Assembly: GCF_004745075.1 (NCBI RefSeq)
Contig: NZ_RHFH01000014.1
Span: forward strand, 26,610-90,609
Direction of reading: 5' to 3'
DNA length: 64,000 nt
DNA from: Brevibacterium sp. S111
Lineage (GTDB): Bacteria > Actinomycetota > Actinomycetes > Actinomycetales > Brevibacteriaceae
This document shows, in pieces, positions 28,299 through 35,959 of this stretch. The translations under genes were made by a program, and so were the position numbers. Below the pieces are notes generated by a model. It saw only the letters and a program-made list of their open reading frames with translations, ran no database searches and was not told the DNA's origin. Positions within the stretch are counted from its first letter, which is position 1. Every line of letters begins with the position of its first letter.

Positions 28299-29123
28299 AT
28301 GCCTGACGCTCCCAACGATCATCTCGGCCACGACGGCGCCGCGTACCCCGACTCCTACTATGTGCGTCTGTCCGAGGACCGCTTCGTCTCGACCCTGCAC
28401 AGTCAGGGCGCATGGCAGCCCGGCGAGCAGCACCTCGCGCCCGCCTCGGGGATCGTCCTCGCCGAGATCGAACGCCGCCTGCCCAGCGACAAGATGGTCT
28501 CGCGGGTGACCTTCGACGTCCTCGGCGTCATCCACTCTGGTGAGTTCACCATCGACGTCGAGGTCATCCGCCCCGGCCGGACCATCGAACTCGTCGAAGC
28601 CCGGATGCGCCATGGTGAGCGCACGAGCATCATCGCTCGCGCCTGGCGACTGCTGGCTTCCGACACCGAGGCGGTCGCCGGTGACGAATGGCAGCCGCTG
28701 CCCGCCGTGTCCGAGATGCCCCAGGCCCCGTTCACCAACCGCTGGGGCGGCGGCTACATCGCGTCCCTCGAAGGCAGACAGGGAGCCGACGCCCACCCCG
28801 GCTATGCCCAGTCGTGGGTGCGCAGCCCCTACCCGCTCGTCGACGGCGAGACCGACCCTCCGACCGCGGCCTTCGTCAAGTACGTCGACACCGCCAACGG
28901 CCTGGCCGTGCGTGAGGACCCGAAGACGACCTTCTTCCCCAATGTCGACCTCTCCATCCACCTCACCCGGGAGCCCGAAGCCGGGTGGGTCGGCTTCGAT
29001 ACGCAGGTGACGTTCGGCCCGACCGGACTCGGCCAGACCACGAGCGTGCTCAGCGACACCGACGGCCCCATCGGCACCGCCGTGCAGTCCCTGACAGTGC
29101 GCAGAGGCCGCGGAGCGGTATGA
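28299..29123 (+). CDS. acyl-CoA thioesterase-like protein (double hotdog)
   Basis: 274 residues. Two hotdog-like halves are visible: the first with SGIVLAEIER and SRVTFDVLGVIHSGEFTIDVEVIRPGRTIELVEA, the second ending in LGQTTSVLSDTDGPIGTAVQSLTVR. This is the layout of TesB-like proteins annotated as thioesterase family. No Shine-Dalgarno precedes the ATG at 28299; a weak GATAAG hexamer (28285-28290) would give a near-leaderless message. It overlaps the following SDR by 4 bp. Confidence 0.8.
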   Translation: MPDAPNDHLGHDGAAYPDSYYVRLSEDRFVSTLHSQGAWQPGEQHLAPASGIVLAEIERRLPSDKMVSRVTFDVLGVIHSGEFTIDVEVIRPGRTIELVEARMRHGERTSIIARAWRLLASDTEAVAGDEWQPLPAVSEMPQAPFTNRWGGGYIASLEGRQGADAHPGYAQSWVRSPYPLVDGETDPPTAAFVKYVDTANGLAVREDPKTTFFPNVDLSIHLTREPEAGWVGFDTQVTFGPTGLGQTTSVLSDTDGPIGTAVQSLTVRRGRGAV

Positions 29124-29971
29124 CCGACAGGGCCCCGCAGGCACCGCGAACCGCATCGTCGCAAGCCGGTGACGATGCCGCTTCGCGGCGGGGCCGGATG
29201 CCTCGACCGCGTGCTCTCATCACCGGGGCGAGTTCCGGTCTGGGGCGCGGCTATGCGCGGGCCCTGGCCGGCGATGGCTATGATCTCGTGCTCGTCGCCC
29301 GTGACGAACGGCGACTGCGGGAACTGTCCGATCAGCTGGGTGCCGCTCACGCGATCAACGCCGAGGTGGTCGCCGCCGACCTGGCGAGGAGGGACGGAAT
29401 CGACGCAGTCGCCGAGGTCATCGACACGCAGCAGATCGATGTCCTCATCAACAACGCCGGCTACGGACTGCGCGGATCGCTGTTGGAGTCCGACATCGCC
29501 GCACTCAATGATCAGGATCAGGTGCTCACCGGTGCCGTGAGAGAACTGTCGCTGCTCGCGGCACGGAGGATGCGGGCCCGCGGCCGCGGCGGCATCGTCA
29601 CCGTCTCCTCCCTGGCGGCGGTGACGACGATGGGCCAGTACGCCGCGTCGAAAGCCTCAACGCTCGTGTTCACCGAGGCGCTCGCTGGGGAGCTGCGGAA
29701 CAGTCCGGTGACGGTCACCGCCGTTCTGCCCGGGTTCATCCGGACAGAATTCCACGAACGCCTCGGTGTCGCCCGTCCCGGTCCCGGTCTGCTCTGGCTG
29801 AGCGTCGACCAGGTCGTGCGGGAGTCGCTGCGTGATGCTCGTGCGGGCAAGGTCGTCTCGGTCCCCGGGCGCGGTTATCGGCTGGCCGGTCTCGTTGCTC
29901 CGCTGGTGCCGCGTCCGCTCATGAGGTGGGGATCGAACGGTTTCGCCTTCGCCCGTCGTGACGGTCGCTGA
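29120..29971 (+). CDS. SDR family oxidoreductase
   Basis: 283 residues: TGASSGLGRGYA near the N-terminus after a disordered Arg-rich leader, INNAGYGLRG, TVSSLAA and YAASK. The C-terminal part (VVSVPGRGYRLAGLVAPLVPRPLM) is like the DltE/hydroxysteroid-type SDRs. The ATG at 29120 overlaps the thioesterase stop (ATGA), giving translational coupling. Substrate unknown; the pairing suggests acyl-lipid metabolism. Confidence 0.87.
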   Translation: MTDRAPQAPRTASSQAGDDAASRRGRMPRPRALITGASSGLGRGYARALAGDGYDLVLVARDERRLRELSDQLGAAHAINAEVVAADLARRDGIDAVAEVIDTQQIDVLINNAGYGLRGSLLESDIAALNDQDQVLTGAVRELSLLAARRMRARGRGGIVTVSSLAAVTTMGQYAASKASTLVFTEALAGELRNSPVTVTAVLPGFIRTEFHERLGVARPGPGLLWLSVDQVVRESLRDARAGKVVSVPGRGYRLAGLVAPLVPRPLMRWGSNGFAFARRDGR

Positions 29972-30123
29972 ACGATCGACGACGCCACGTCCTGCTTCGC
30001 GGGAGAGCCGTCTCGAGGTGTGGCCCATCAGCAATTTTCGTCCGCCCAGCGAAGTGCGGTTGAAAAGTGAACTACCTCGAACTGAGCCTGTGACCAGGGG
30101 TTCTATTCTGCCATCTTCTGTGC

Positions 30124-30309
30124 TATAGATTCGCGGGCGAGATGAGACAAGTGGTGAGATTCTTTACAAGCGGTGCGAAAGTGTGGTCAAATTATGGTGT
30201 TCGCCCGGTGGGGATCGGGTGAACATAACGGACGTATGGGGATGCGTCCGGGTACTCGAGGGGAGTGCTGCGAGGACCCCGGGATGTCGCGATTGAGCGC
30301 CCCGGGGTC
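30124..30309 (+). other. candidate structured transcript or 3' region with three hairpins
   Basis: Within the 545-bp gap 29972-30516. TATAGAT (30124-30130) resembles a -10. Downstream come hairpins at 30199-30224 (9-bp stem, one G-U), 30229-30250 (6 bp) and 30275-30309 (9 bp). The stretch 30050-30200 is clearly less GC-rich than its neighbours. No coding frame with plausible composition covers it. It could be a small RNA, or just the trailer of the SDR gene. Confidence 0.3.
30275..30309 (+). terminator. hairpin followed by TTTG
   Basis: GACCCCGGG (30275-30283) pairs with CCCGGGGTC (30301-30309) and is followed by TTTG, a weak intrinsic-terminator shape for rightward transcription. Confidence 0.5.
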
Positions 30310-30394
30310 TTTGTCATTCATCACGCTTCGCGGAGGGGCTTTGCCACTCACAACTCCTCGCAGAGGGTCTTTGTCGTCCACAACGCTTCGCGGA
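30305..30394. repeat. three 30-bp tandem repeats
   Basis: Units start at 30305, 30335 and 30365, exactly 30 bp apart, with consensus GGGTCTTTGTC followed by a variable middle and ACGCTTCGCGGA. Units 1 and 3 are closest. Because the period is a multiple of three, both strands translate into 10-residue repeats, but no start or codon bias supports coding. Confidence 0.75.
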
Positions 30395-30441
30395 GTTCAT
30401 GCTGCCGACCGCCGAACTTGCGGTCACTATCGGATTTTTCA

Positions 30442-30508
30442 CCGAAATGTAGGTCGCAAACGGACATTTCTGAGCCCGGAAAGTATCCGATTGCGACCTG
30501 CATTTCGG
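30442..30508. terminator. 23-bp-arm hairpin downstream of the asp23/amaP operon
   Basis: Arms 30442-30464 and 30486-30508 match at 21 of 23 positions (core CCGAAATG-N-AGGTCGCAA). The 21-nt spacer holds a further TTTC/GAAA pair. It starts 8 bp beyond the amaP stop codon, so it probably ends or protects the leftward operon transcript. A related half-unit (TTGCGGTCACTATCGGA) lies just left of it near 30419, giving a REP-like arrangement. Confidence 0.6.
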
Positions 30509-30516
30509 GGCAGCGG

Positions 30517-31110
30517 CTACACACTGACGGTGCGTTGGCGGCGGGAACGCGTGCGGGCGATGCCGACTTCGACCGCCACGGCCCGCAGCGGGGCGCCCAG
30601 TGCCAGGGAGGCATTGCCCGCGACACGGTCGGCCACCTCGGCGATGAGCGCATCGATGTCCGCGCGTTCATCGGCGTCGATGTGGACGAGCAGCTCCGGA
30701 CTGCGGGCGGTCCCGCGCAGGATCACCTGTGCGTCGACGACCCCGTCGGTGGACTCGAGATCGTCAGCGACCGCCTCGGCGATGACCTCCGCGTTCATCG
30801 TCGTCAGTCCCGTCCGGGCGTCGGCCTGCATCCGGAAGGGCTTCGCGAAGTCCTTCCTGGGAACCTGCACGGCCAGCCAACGCAAGGCGATGACGGCGAG
30901 GACGACCGCGACGACGAGGGCAATCACCGCCGAATACGGCAGGGCGAGCACTGCTGTCGCCGGGTCGAGACTCGCGTCAGCCTGCAGCGAAGGCAGGAAA
31001 GCGGCGGCGAAACCGAATCCGATGGCGAGCACGGCCAGTCCGAGGAGCAGGGCGATGAGGCCGACGATGATGAGCCCCGTGCGGTTCGCGGCGGCGGCCG
31101 TGCGTCTCAT
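30517..31110 (-). CDS. amaP: alkaline shock response membrane anchor protein AmaP
   Basis: 197 residues. Two N-terminal membrane helices (about 12-38 and 55-82) are followed by a cytoplasmic Asp23-like domain (about 95-180, EVIAEAVADDLESTDGVVDAQVIL). AmaP anchors Asp23 at the membrane in Staphylococcus; the same role is inferred here. Last gene of the leftward Asp23 operon; its ATG overlaps the DUF6286 gene by 4 bp. Confidence 0.8.
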   Translation of the reverse strand: MRRTAAAANRTGLIIVGLIALLLGLAVLAIGFGFAAAFLPSLQADASLDPATAVLALPYSAVIALVVAVVLAVIALRWLAVQVPRKDFAKPFRMQADARTGLTTMNAEVIAEAVADDLESTDGVVDAQVILRGTARSPELLVHIDADERADIDALIAEVADRVAGNASLALGAPLRAVAVEVGIARTRSRRQRTVSV

Positions 31111-31709
31111 GACTGACTCCTTCGTGCCTGGACCTTCACTGTGGGTGCGCGGTCGAACGAGATCGCATCGAAGCGCTGCCGCACGGCGGCCTCGACCTCG
31201 GCGCGGATCGGTTCGTGATCGCGGATCGGGGTGGAGAACGTGACGATCGTCGAGGTGGCGTTCGAGGAGGCCTTGACTCCGCTGACGCCGTCGACCTCGT
31301 CGGCAGCGGCGGCCGCGATCTGCGACAGCGACGAGGTGGGCACGGCGACCTCGAGATCACCGATGTGGTCGGGCGTGTTTGCCTTCACCCCGGTGATCCG
31401 ACGCGCCCCCGGCGAGACACCGAGGAGGAGTGCGATGAGCCCGAGCAGCGCAACGATGAGGCCGGTGCCGATGACGACTCCCGAGCTCCAGTGCAATGCG
31501 GAGAGCCCGCCGAGACCAGAAGACGGATCCGCGGAGGTTGCTCCGTACCCGGCTGCCGTCCCGAACAGCGGCGCATCCACGGTGCCGGAGGTCACGATGG
31601 CGGCGACCGCGAACCAGCCGAGCCCCACGGCCACGAGCAGCACCAGCAGCGCGACGACCACGGCGGGGCCGATGCGTGATGGCCGCTTGCGCAGGAGACG
31701 AGAGCTCAT
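31107..31709 (-). CDS. DUF6286 domain-containing membrane protein
   Basis: 200 residues. A basic N-terminus, a first membrane helix (about 12-42), a Gly/Ser-rich external loop, a second helix (about 77-98) and a C-terminal cytoplasmic domain rich in Val/Ala, as in DUF6286 proteins encoded next to Asp23 genes. The ATG at 31709 has AGAGGA 8 nt upstream and overlaps the Asp23 gene by 4 bp. Probably part of the Asp23 membrane assembly (inferred from operon). Confidence 0.75.
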   Translation of the reverse strand: MSSRLLRKRPSRIGPAVVVALLVLLVAVGLGWFAVAAIVTSGTVDAPLFGTAAGYGATSADPSSGLGGLSALHWSSGVVIGTGLIVALLGLIALLLGVSPGARRITGVKANTPDHIGDLEVAVPTSSLSQIAAAAADEVDGVSGVKASSNATSTIVTFSTPIRDHEPIRAEVEAAVRQRFDAISFDRAPTVKVQARRSQS

Positions 31710-32104
31710 TGTAGGGTCCTCTTTCCTCGATCCGTGCCGACAGCGGCCGGTCGCAGCCACCGCACGGCGATGTCGACCTGGCGGACGGTGACGCCGGTGA
31801 GACGTTCGACTTCGGTGCTCAGCGTGGTGCGCACCCGCTCAGTCGCCTCGGCGATGGGGGTGGGATAGCTCAGCCCCACGTCGACGGCGAGAGTGCAGCT
31901 GCGTCCGGACAGGGTGACGTCCACGGCAGGGCGGGTCTCCAGGCTCGAGTTCGCGCCGATGCCGAAGAGGCCCGCGCTCGTGCCGCCGACGCCGGGCAGG
32001 TCTTTGAGGATCTGCCCGGCGGTGCGTTCGACGACCTTGTCCGCGATCGTCAGACCGCCTCGGCGAGGGGCCGGAGCCGTGGTCGTGTCAGGAGTCGACG
32101 ACAC
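31706..32104 (-). CDS. Asp23/Gls24 family envelope stress response protein
   Basis: 132 residues. A Thr/Pro-rich leader is followed by the Asp23 domain (LTIADKVVERTAGQIL, then the beta strands DVTLSGRSCTLAVDVGLSYP and RVRTTLSTEVERLTGVTVRQVDIAV). GTG start at 32104 with GGAGG 7 nt upstream. Third gene of the operon. Confidence 0.85.
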   Translation of the reverse strand: MSSTPDTTTAPAPRRGGLTIADKVVERTAGQILKDLPGVGGTSAGLFGIGANSSLETRPAVDVTLSGRSCTLAVDVGLSYPTPIAEATERVRTTLSTEVERLTGVTVRQVDIAVRWLRPAAVGTDRGKRTLQ

Positions 32105-32108
32105 GGCC

Positions 32109-32291
32109 CTACCTCCGGGTGGTCGAACGCGAACTCAGCGCGGACAGGTCGAGGCGTCCGTCGAGGACGAGGCCGACGGCGAGGCCGAGACCGCCGCAGA
32201 TCGCGACGACGAGGAAGGCGAGGAAACCGCCGAAGTAGGCGACGATTCCCAAGGTCAGTCCGACGAGGAGTCCGATGAGTGTTTTCGACAT
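32109..32291 (-). CDS. DUF2273-like small membrane protein
   Basis: 60 residues: two membrane helices with glycine zipper-like spacing (TLIGLLVGLTLGIVAYFGG and AFLVVAICGGLGLAVGLVL) and a short basic-polar tail. Size, topology and position between two Asp23 genes match DUF2273 proteins. AGAAGGAA precedes the ATG. Confidence 0.75.
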   Translation of the reverse strand: MSKTLIGLLVGLTLGIVAYFGGFLAFLVVAICGGLGLAVGLVLDGRLDLSALSSRSTTRR

Positions 32292-32327
32292 GGCGTTCCT
32301 TCTGCGAAGGTGGTGCTGCGGATGGGG

Positions 32328-32792
32328 TCAGCTGAGTTCGGGAGAGTCCTTGGCCGGCGTCTCCTCGTCGTCCTCCGGCAGGTGGACGTCGGTGACGTCG
32401 ATGTTGACCTCGACGACCTGGAGCCCGGTGCCGGTCTCGACGGCGCGGATGACGTTGCGGCGGATCGCCTCGGCGACCTCGACGATGGAGGTGCCGTACT
32501 CGACGACGATGGTGAGGTCGATGGCGGTCTGCTTCTCACCCTTCTCCACGGACACGCCGCCGGAGACGTTCGTCTGCGAGCCGGGGATGCGGTCGGTGAG
32601 GGTGTCGAAGGCTCGGCGTGCGGCGGTGCCCATGCCGTGGACGCCGGGAACCTCACGTGCGGCGATGCCGGTGAGTTTGGCGACGACGTTCTCGGCGATG
32701 GAGGTCGTGCCCATGTCGGTCACGAGAGGGCTGCGCACGGAATCCTCGGCCGGGATCTGGCTGGTCGAGGCGTTCTGCTTGTTCTCTGACAT
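32328..32792 (-). CDS. Asp23/Gls24 family envelope stress response protein
   Basis: 154 residues; first gene of the leftward operon. The Asp23 domain runs from about residue 30 (TSIAENVVAKLTGIAAREVPGVHGM) to 140 (VVEVNIDVTDVHLPE), with an acidic tail. ATG at 32792 is preferred to an in-frame ATG at 32840, which lacks a ribosome site. A 42-bp element shared with the GlsB/YeaQ gene lies 44 bp upstream. Confidence 0.87.
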   Translation of the reverse strand: MSENKQNASTSQIPAEDSVRSPLVTDMGTTSIAENVVAKLTGIAAREVPGVHGMGTAARRAFDTLTDRIPGSQTNVSGGVSVEKGEKQTAIDLTIVVEYGTSIVEVAEAIRRNVIRAVETGTGLQVVEVNIDVTDVHLPEDDEETPAKDSPELS

Positions 32793-32835
32793 TTCTTCGG
32801 GTCCCTTCGGTCGGGTGGTGTCTTCGAGAGGTGCT

Positions 32836-32877
32836 GACATAGGTACAGACGCAGATGGTGGGAGATCCTCACGCAGA
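32836..32877 (-). promoter_or_regulatory. shared upstream element, copy 1 (asp23 operon)
   Basis: On the + strand GACATAGGTACAGACGCAG (32836-32854), 10 variable bases, then ATCCTCACGCAGA (32865-32877). The same blocks with the same spacing occur at 35125-35166 upstream of the GlsB/YeaQ gene. Read on the minus strand it is TCTGCGTGAGGAT-N10-CTGCGTCTGTACC, plausible as a common promoter or regulator site. Confidence 0.6.
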
Positions 32878-32895
32878 TTTCGCAAAGAATTCTCA

Positions 32896-32955
32896 GAGGC
32901 TCGGCGAGCGGCACGGTGAGAGGCTCGGCGAATCCGGCTGATGGCGCTCGCCGAG
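32896..32955. repeat. direct and inverted GAGGCTCGGCGA repeats between divergent stress operons
   Basis: GAGGCTCGGCGA occurs at 32896-32907 and 32920-32931 (24-bp period), and its core TCGCCGAG is inverted at 32948-32955. It lies between the asp23 operon and the sigma-factor gene, a good place for a shared regulator. Confidence 0.5.
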
Positions 32956-33042
32956 TCCGGTTGTTTCGCCCTGTTCCGGCCCGGCGGGTTCCTCGCTCGC
33001 CGACCGATCGGCATCTCACCGCGAGTGCCTTACGATGAGGGT

Positions 33043-33606
33043 ATGACCAGGGGAGACAGTCGCTTCGACATCGTCACCTTGGTGGTGCGTGCCCGAGAAG
33101 GCGACATCGCCTCCTTCGAAGCGCTCGTCGACGAATACGAGCGGAAGCTGCTGCGTTTCGCCCTGCGCACGCTCGGTGACCGGCAGGATGCCGAGGACGT
33201 CGTTCAGGACACGCTCGTGCAGGCGTGGAAGTCCCTCGATGCCCTCGCCGAGCCCGCGGCCTTCGGCACATGGATCTACCGGATGGCGTCGAACCGCTGC
33301 ACCGATGTGCTGCGACGCCGTTCGGCCCGGCCCGCCGACGCTTCGGACCCCGAGGACTTGGGGCACCATTCGGACGGTGCGGCCTCGGTCGAGAGATCAG
33401 TCGAAGCACGCACCGCACTCGAGCATTTCACCGAAATCCTCCAGACGCTGTCCTCGGAACAGCGTGTAACGTGGGTGCTCCATCAGATGGAGGGTCTCAG
33501 CTATTCCGAGGTCGCTGCGACCCTGGGAATCAGCGAAGGCAGCGTACGCGGTCGCATCCACCGCGCCCGAGTCGCCATCGCCGAGGGGATGGAAGGTTGG
33601 GTATGA
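33043..33606 (+). CDS. ECF-type RNA polymerase sigma factor
   Basis: 187 residues. Region 2 (YERKLLRFALRTLGDRQDAEDVVQDTLVQAW through WIYRMASNRCTDVLRRR) and region 4 (LQTLSSEQRVTWVLHQMEGLSYSEVAATLGISEGSVRGRIHRAR) are complete; no region 3. TACGAT (33031-33036) ends 6 nt before the ATG, so the mRNA is probably leaderless. It starts a three-gene operon with two Asp23-like genes (ATGA overlap with the first). It may control the surrounding stress cluster (inference). Confidence 0.92.
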   Translation: MTRGDSRFDIVTLVVRAREGDIASFEALVDEYERKLLRFALRTLGDRQDAEDVVQDTLVQAWKSLDALAEPAAFGTWIYRMASNRCTDVLRRRSARPADASDPEDLGHHSDGAASVERSVEARTALEHFTEILQTLSSEQRVTWVLHQMEGLSYSEVAATLGISEGSVRGRIHRARVAIAEGMEGWV

Positions 33607-34133
33607 GCGACGAGACCGCCGATGCGGCAACGGGAGAGACCGATGCCCGCCTGCGCGCTGTCATCGACGAATATATGGGAGCCTTCGAGCCCGACCCCGA
33701 GGACTCGGCAGGGCTGCGCGAGCGGATCCTCCGACTCGTCCGCGACGATGCGGTGCTCGCACCCTCGACGAGGCTGCTGAGCGAACGCGGCAACCCCTTC
33801 CGGATCACGACGGCCACGGTCCGCGAGATCGTCCGCGCGGCCGTCGACGCCGTGGACGGCATCCGCGCCCGCAGTGTCACCGTGACTCCGAGCGGCGAAC
33901 CGGAGGGAAGCACGGCCGATGTGGGCCTGACCGTGGCCATGCGGGCCGGGGTCGAATTCGTCCCCGCCGCGGAGGAGGTCCGGCGCGCCATCGCCCGTGA
34001 CCTCGACGCGGAGCTGGGGATCCCGGCGAACCGGATCGACATCACCGCCGAAGACGTCTTCGTCAGCGAAGATGCCGACACAGATGCAGCCGGCAGCCGC
34101 GCTGCCGGCAGCGAGGAGGCCGCAGATGACTGA
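33603..34133 (+). CDS. Asp23-like domain protein encoded after the sigma factor
   Basis: 176 residues. An acidic N-terminal helix region (about 1-60) is followed by an Asp23-like domain (about 68-165: ITTATVREIVRAAVDAVDGIRARSVTV, DVGLTVAMRAGVEFV, RIDITAEDVFV). It holds the position normally used by an anti-sigma factor but has no zinc-finger CxxC, HxxxCxxC or membrane helix. Translationally coupled to the sigma gene. The N-terminal helical part could bind the sigma factor; this is speculation from position. Confidence 0.7.
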   Translation: MSDETADAATGETDARLRAVIDEYMGAFEPDPEDSAGLRERILRLVRDDAVLAPSTRLLSERGNPFRITTATVREIVRAAVDAVDGIRARSVTVTPSGEPEGSTADVGLTVAMRAGVEFVPAAEEVRRAIARDLDAELGIPANRIDITAEDVFVSEDADTDAAGSRAAGSEEAADD

Positions 34134-34539
34134 GCCGAGGACGAGCGCAGGCAAGACGGCCGAGGCGCAGGCGAGTGCGGGCCCGTCGACCGGTGCGGGC
34201 GCACAGGAGAACGGAGAGCGCGTGGTCTCGACACAGCTGACCGAGTCGGTCACGGGAATCGGTGGAGTCACCGGTCTGGCGCCCGGACTGCGCGACATGG
34301 TCGCCACCGCTGCCGCACGAGTGATGCGCAGGCCCGCAGGAGGGCCGCCTTGCGTCGATGTCGCCCGCTCGGACGACGGTTGGAGTGTCCGCGTCGACGC
34401 TCACCTCGACGACAGTCGGTCCGTGTCCGAGATCGTCGACGAACTCTTCGCCGTCATCGCAGTCGACCTCCGGGCCCTCATCGACGGACCCGTCGGGGAC
34501 ATCGACATCGACGTTCGCGTCGTCAGCCGCGGTCGCTGA
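34126..34539 (+). CDS. small Asp23-like protein
   Basis: 137 residues. A disordered Ala/Thr/Gly-rich N-terminus (about 1-40) precedes a compact domain with two strands and a helix (CVDVARSDDGWSVRVDAHL, SVSEIVDELFAVIAVDLRALI, DIDIDVRVVSRGR) that resembles a divergent Asp23 domain. Starts inside the preceding gene (8-bp overlap) with GAGGAGG upstream. Family call is tentative. Confidence 0.6.
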   Translation: MTEPRTSAGKTAEAQASAGPSTGAGAQENGERVVSTQLTESVTGIGGVTGLAPGLRDMVATAAARVMRRPAGGPPCVDVARSDDGWSVRVDAHLDDSRSVSEIVDELFAVIAVDLRALIDGPVGDIDIDVRVVSRGR

Positions 34540-34610
34540 GGCCCGCCAGCCGGACCGCCTGCCCGCCGCGGACCGCCCGCTGACCCTCCGGTCGGACGGC
34601 AGACAGGATC

Positions 34611-34673
34611 ACGGCCCAGAAGAAGTTGAGCAGCCCAGTTCGACACTGGGCTGCTCAACTTCTTCTGGGCCGT
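34611..34673. terminator. 29-bp perfect hairpin between convergent genes
   Basis: Arms 34611-34639 and 34645-34673 are perfect complements around a 5-nt loop (TCGAC), followed on the + strand by TTCTG. It separates the sigma/Asp23 operon from the leftward GlsB/YeaQ gene and should stop transcription from both sides. Confidence 0.88.
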
Positions 34674-34745
34674 TTCTGCGTGCGGCTGCCGGGCGCTGTG
34701 GCTGCGACTGTCCGGGAGCCGGCGCTGCAGCTGTCCGGAGCGGAC

Positions 34746-35018
34746 TCAGGCGGACTTGGCCTTCGACCGTCCGGTGATGAGACCCCAGACGATGAGCACG
34801 ATCAGCGAACCGCCGATGGCACACAGCCAAGTCGACAGCGAGAAGAACTTGTCCATCTCCGCGCCGAAGATCGCGCCGCCGAGCCAACCGCCGAGCATGG
34901 CGCCGATGACGCCGAGGATGAGCGTGGCGATGATGCCGCCGCCCTGCTTACCGGGCAGAATCGCCTTGGCGATGGCTCCGGCGATGAGTCCGAGGATGAG
35001 ATATGCGATGAAACCCAT
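34746..35018 (-). CDS. GlsB/YeaQ/YmgE family stress response membrane protein
   Basis: 90 residues with three membrane helices and glycine-rich repeats (LGLIAGAIAKAILPGKQGGGIIATLILGVIGAMLGGWLGG), the signature of the transglycosylase-associated protein family. The ATG at 35018 starts the first helix; the longer frame adds a non-conserved leader. It carries upstream the same 42-bp element as the asp23 operon, tying it to the stress regulon. Confidence 0.88.
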   Translation of the reverse strand: MGFIAYLILGLIAGAIAKAILPGKQGGGIIATLILGVIGAMLGGWLGGAIFGAEMDKFFSLSTWLCAIGGSLIVLIVWGLITGRSKAKSA

Positions 35019-35124
35019 GTTGCTCACGTCCCTTCTGAGGCACTTGACCGGCTGGGTTGCACGGTTCAGTCTCAACTGTACAACCGGGGCCCGTCAAGAG
35101 TGCCAACCTGCGTTGATTCTTTAT

Positions 35125-35190
35125 GACATCGGTACAGACGCAGTCGGGGCCGAATCCTCACGCAGAACCGGGGCCGAATCCTCACGCAGA
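35125..35190 (-). promoter_or_regulatory. shared upstream element, copy 2 (GlsB/YeaQ gene)
   Basis: GACATCGGTACAGACGCAG (35125-35143), 10 variable bases and ATCCTCACGCAGA (35154-35166), then a second ATCCTCACGCAGA at 35178-35190 (24-bp tandem). It lies 107 bp upstream of the ATG at 35018 and between it and divergent pyrE. Confidence 0.6.
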
Positions 35191-35285
35191 AACGGGCAGC
35201 GATCTTCCGCAGCCGGGCCGCCGGACCGTGATCGCTGGGACGGCGCTGAATGGTCGCCGATGGCCTGCACATTAGACTGGAGACC

Positions 35286-35852
35286 ATGACCGACAGCGCT
35301 GACACTCGCCGACAACTGCTCGACCTCATCGACGAACTTGCCGTGGTCCGCGGCAGAGTGACTCTCTCCTCCGGCAGAGAGGCCGACTACTACCTCGATC
35401 TGCGGAGGGTCACGCTCGACCACCGCTCTGCCCCGCTCATCGGAGATGTCGTCCTCGATCTGCTCGAATCCGCAGGACTGCTCGAGAAGATCGACGCCGT
35501 CGGCGGACTGACCATGGGCGCCGACCCCGTCGGCACCGCGGTCATGCACCGCTCCGTGGTCCGCGGCACCCCGGTCGATTCCTTCGTCGTCCGCAAGGAG
35601 GCGAAGAAGCACGGCATGTCCCGCCAGGTCGAAGGCCCCGACGTCAAGGGCAAGCGCGTCATCGCCGTCGAAGACACGTCGACGACGGGCGGATCCGTGC
35701 TCACCGCGGTCGAGGCACTCCGGGAAGCCGGCGCCGAGGTGGTCGCCGTGGCCGTGGTCATGGACCGTGACACCGGCGCCAAGGAACGGGTCGAAGCCAC
35801 CGGCATCCCGTACCTCACCGCGCTGACGACCGCGGATCTCGGACTCGACTGA
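35286..35852 (+). CDS. pyrE: orotate phosphoribosyltransferase
   Basis: 188 residues. The PRPP-binding motif VIAVEDTSTTGGS, the flexible-loop segment RKEAKKHGMSRQVEG and the N-terminal LSSGREADYYLDLR identify PyrE (orotate plus PRPP to OMP, de novo pyrimidine synthesis). TAGACT (35273-35278) ends 7 nt before the ATG, suggesting a leaderless message, although GGAGA also lies there. Followed by a 12-mer TCGCCGAGGCGG copy (35856-35867, inverted). Confidence 0.95.
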   Translation: MTDSADTRRQLLDLIDELAVVRGRVTLSSGREADYYLDLRRVTLDHRSAPLIGDVVLDLLESAGLLEKIDAVGGLTMGADPVGTAVMHRSVVRGTPVDSFVVRKEAKKHGMSRQVEGPDVKGKRVIAVEDTSTTGGSVLTAVEALREAGAEVVAVAVVMDRDTGAKERVEATGIPYLTALTTADLGLD

Positions 35853-35959
35853 GGGCCGCCTCGGCGAGGTGGGGTTCGCACTCCTCCTCGGCGCAGTTGC
35901 GGTCCGCCGATCACGACCTGGGACTCGACTGGCAATTCAGTCGAAATCGAGGACGTGGT

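Noticed and set aside
30173..31243. + strand frame reading through the 30-bp repeats into amaP antisense
   Set aside because: The 10-residue repeats arise only because the DNA period is divisible by three; no start site or coding bias.
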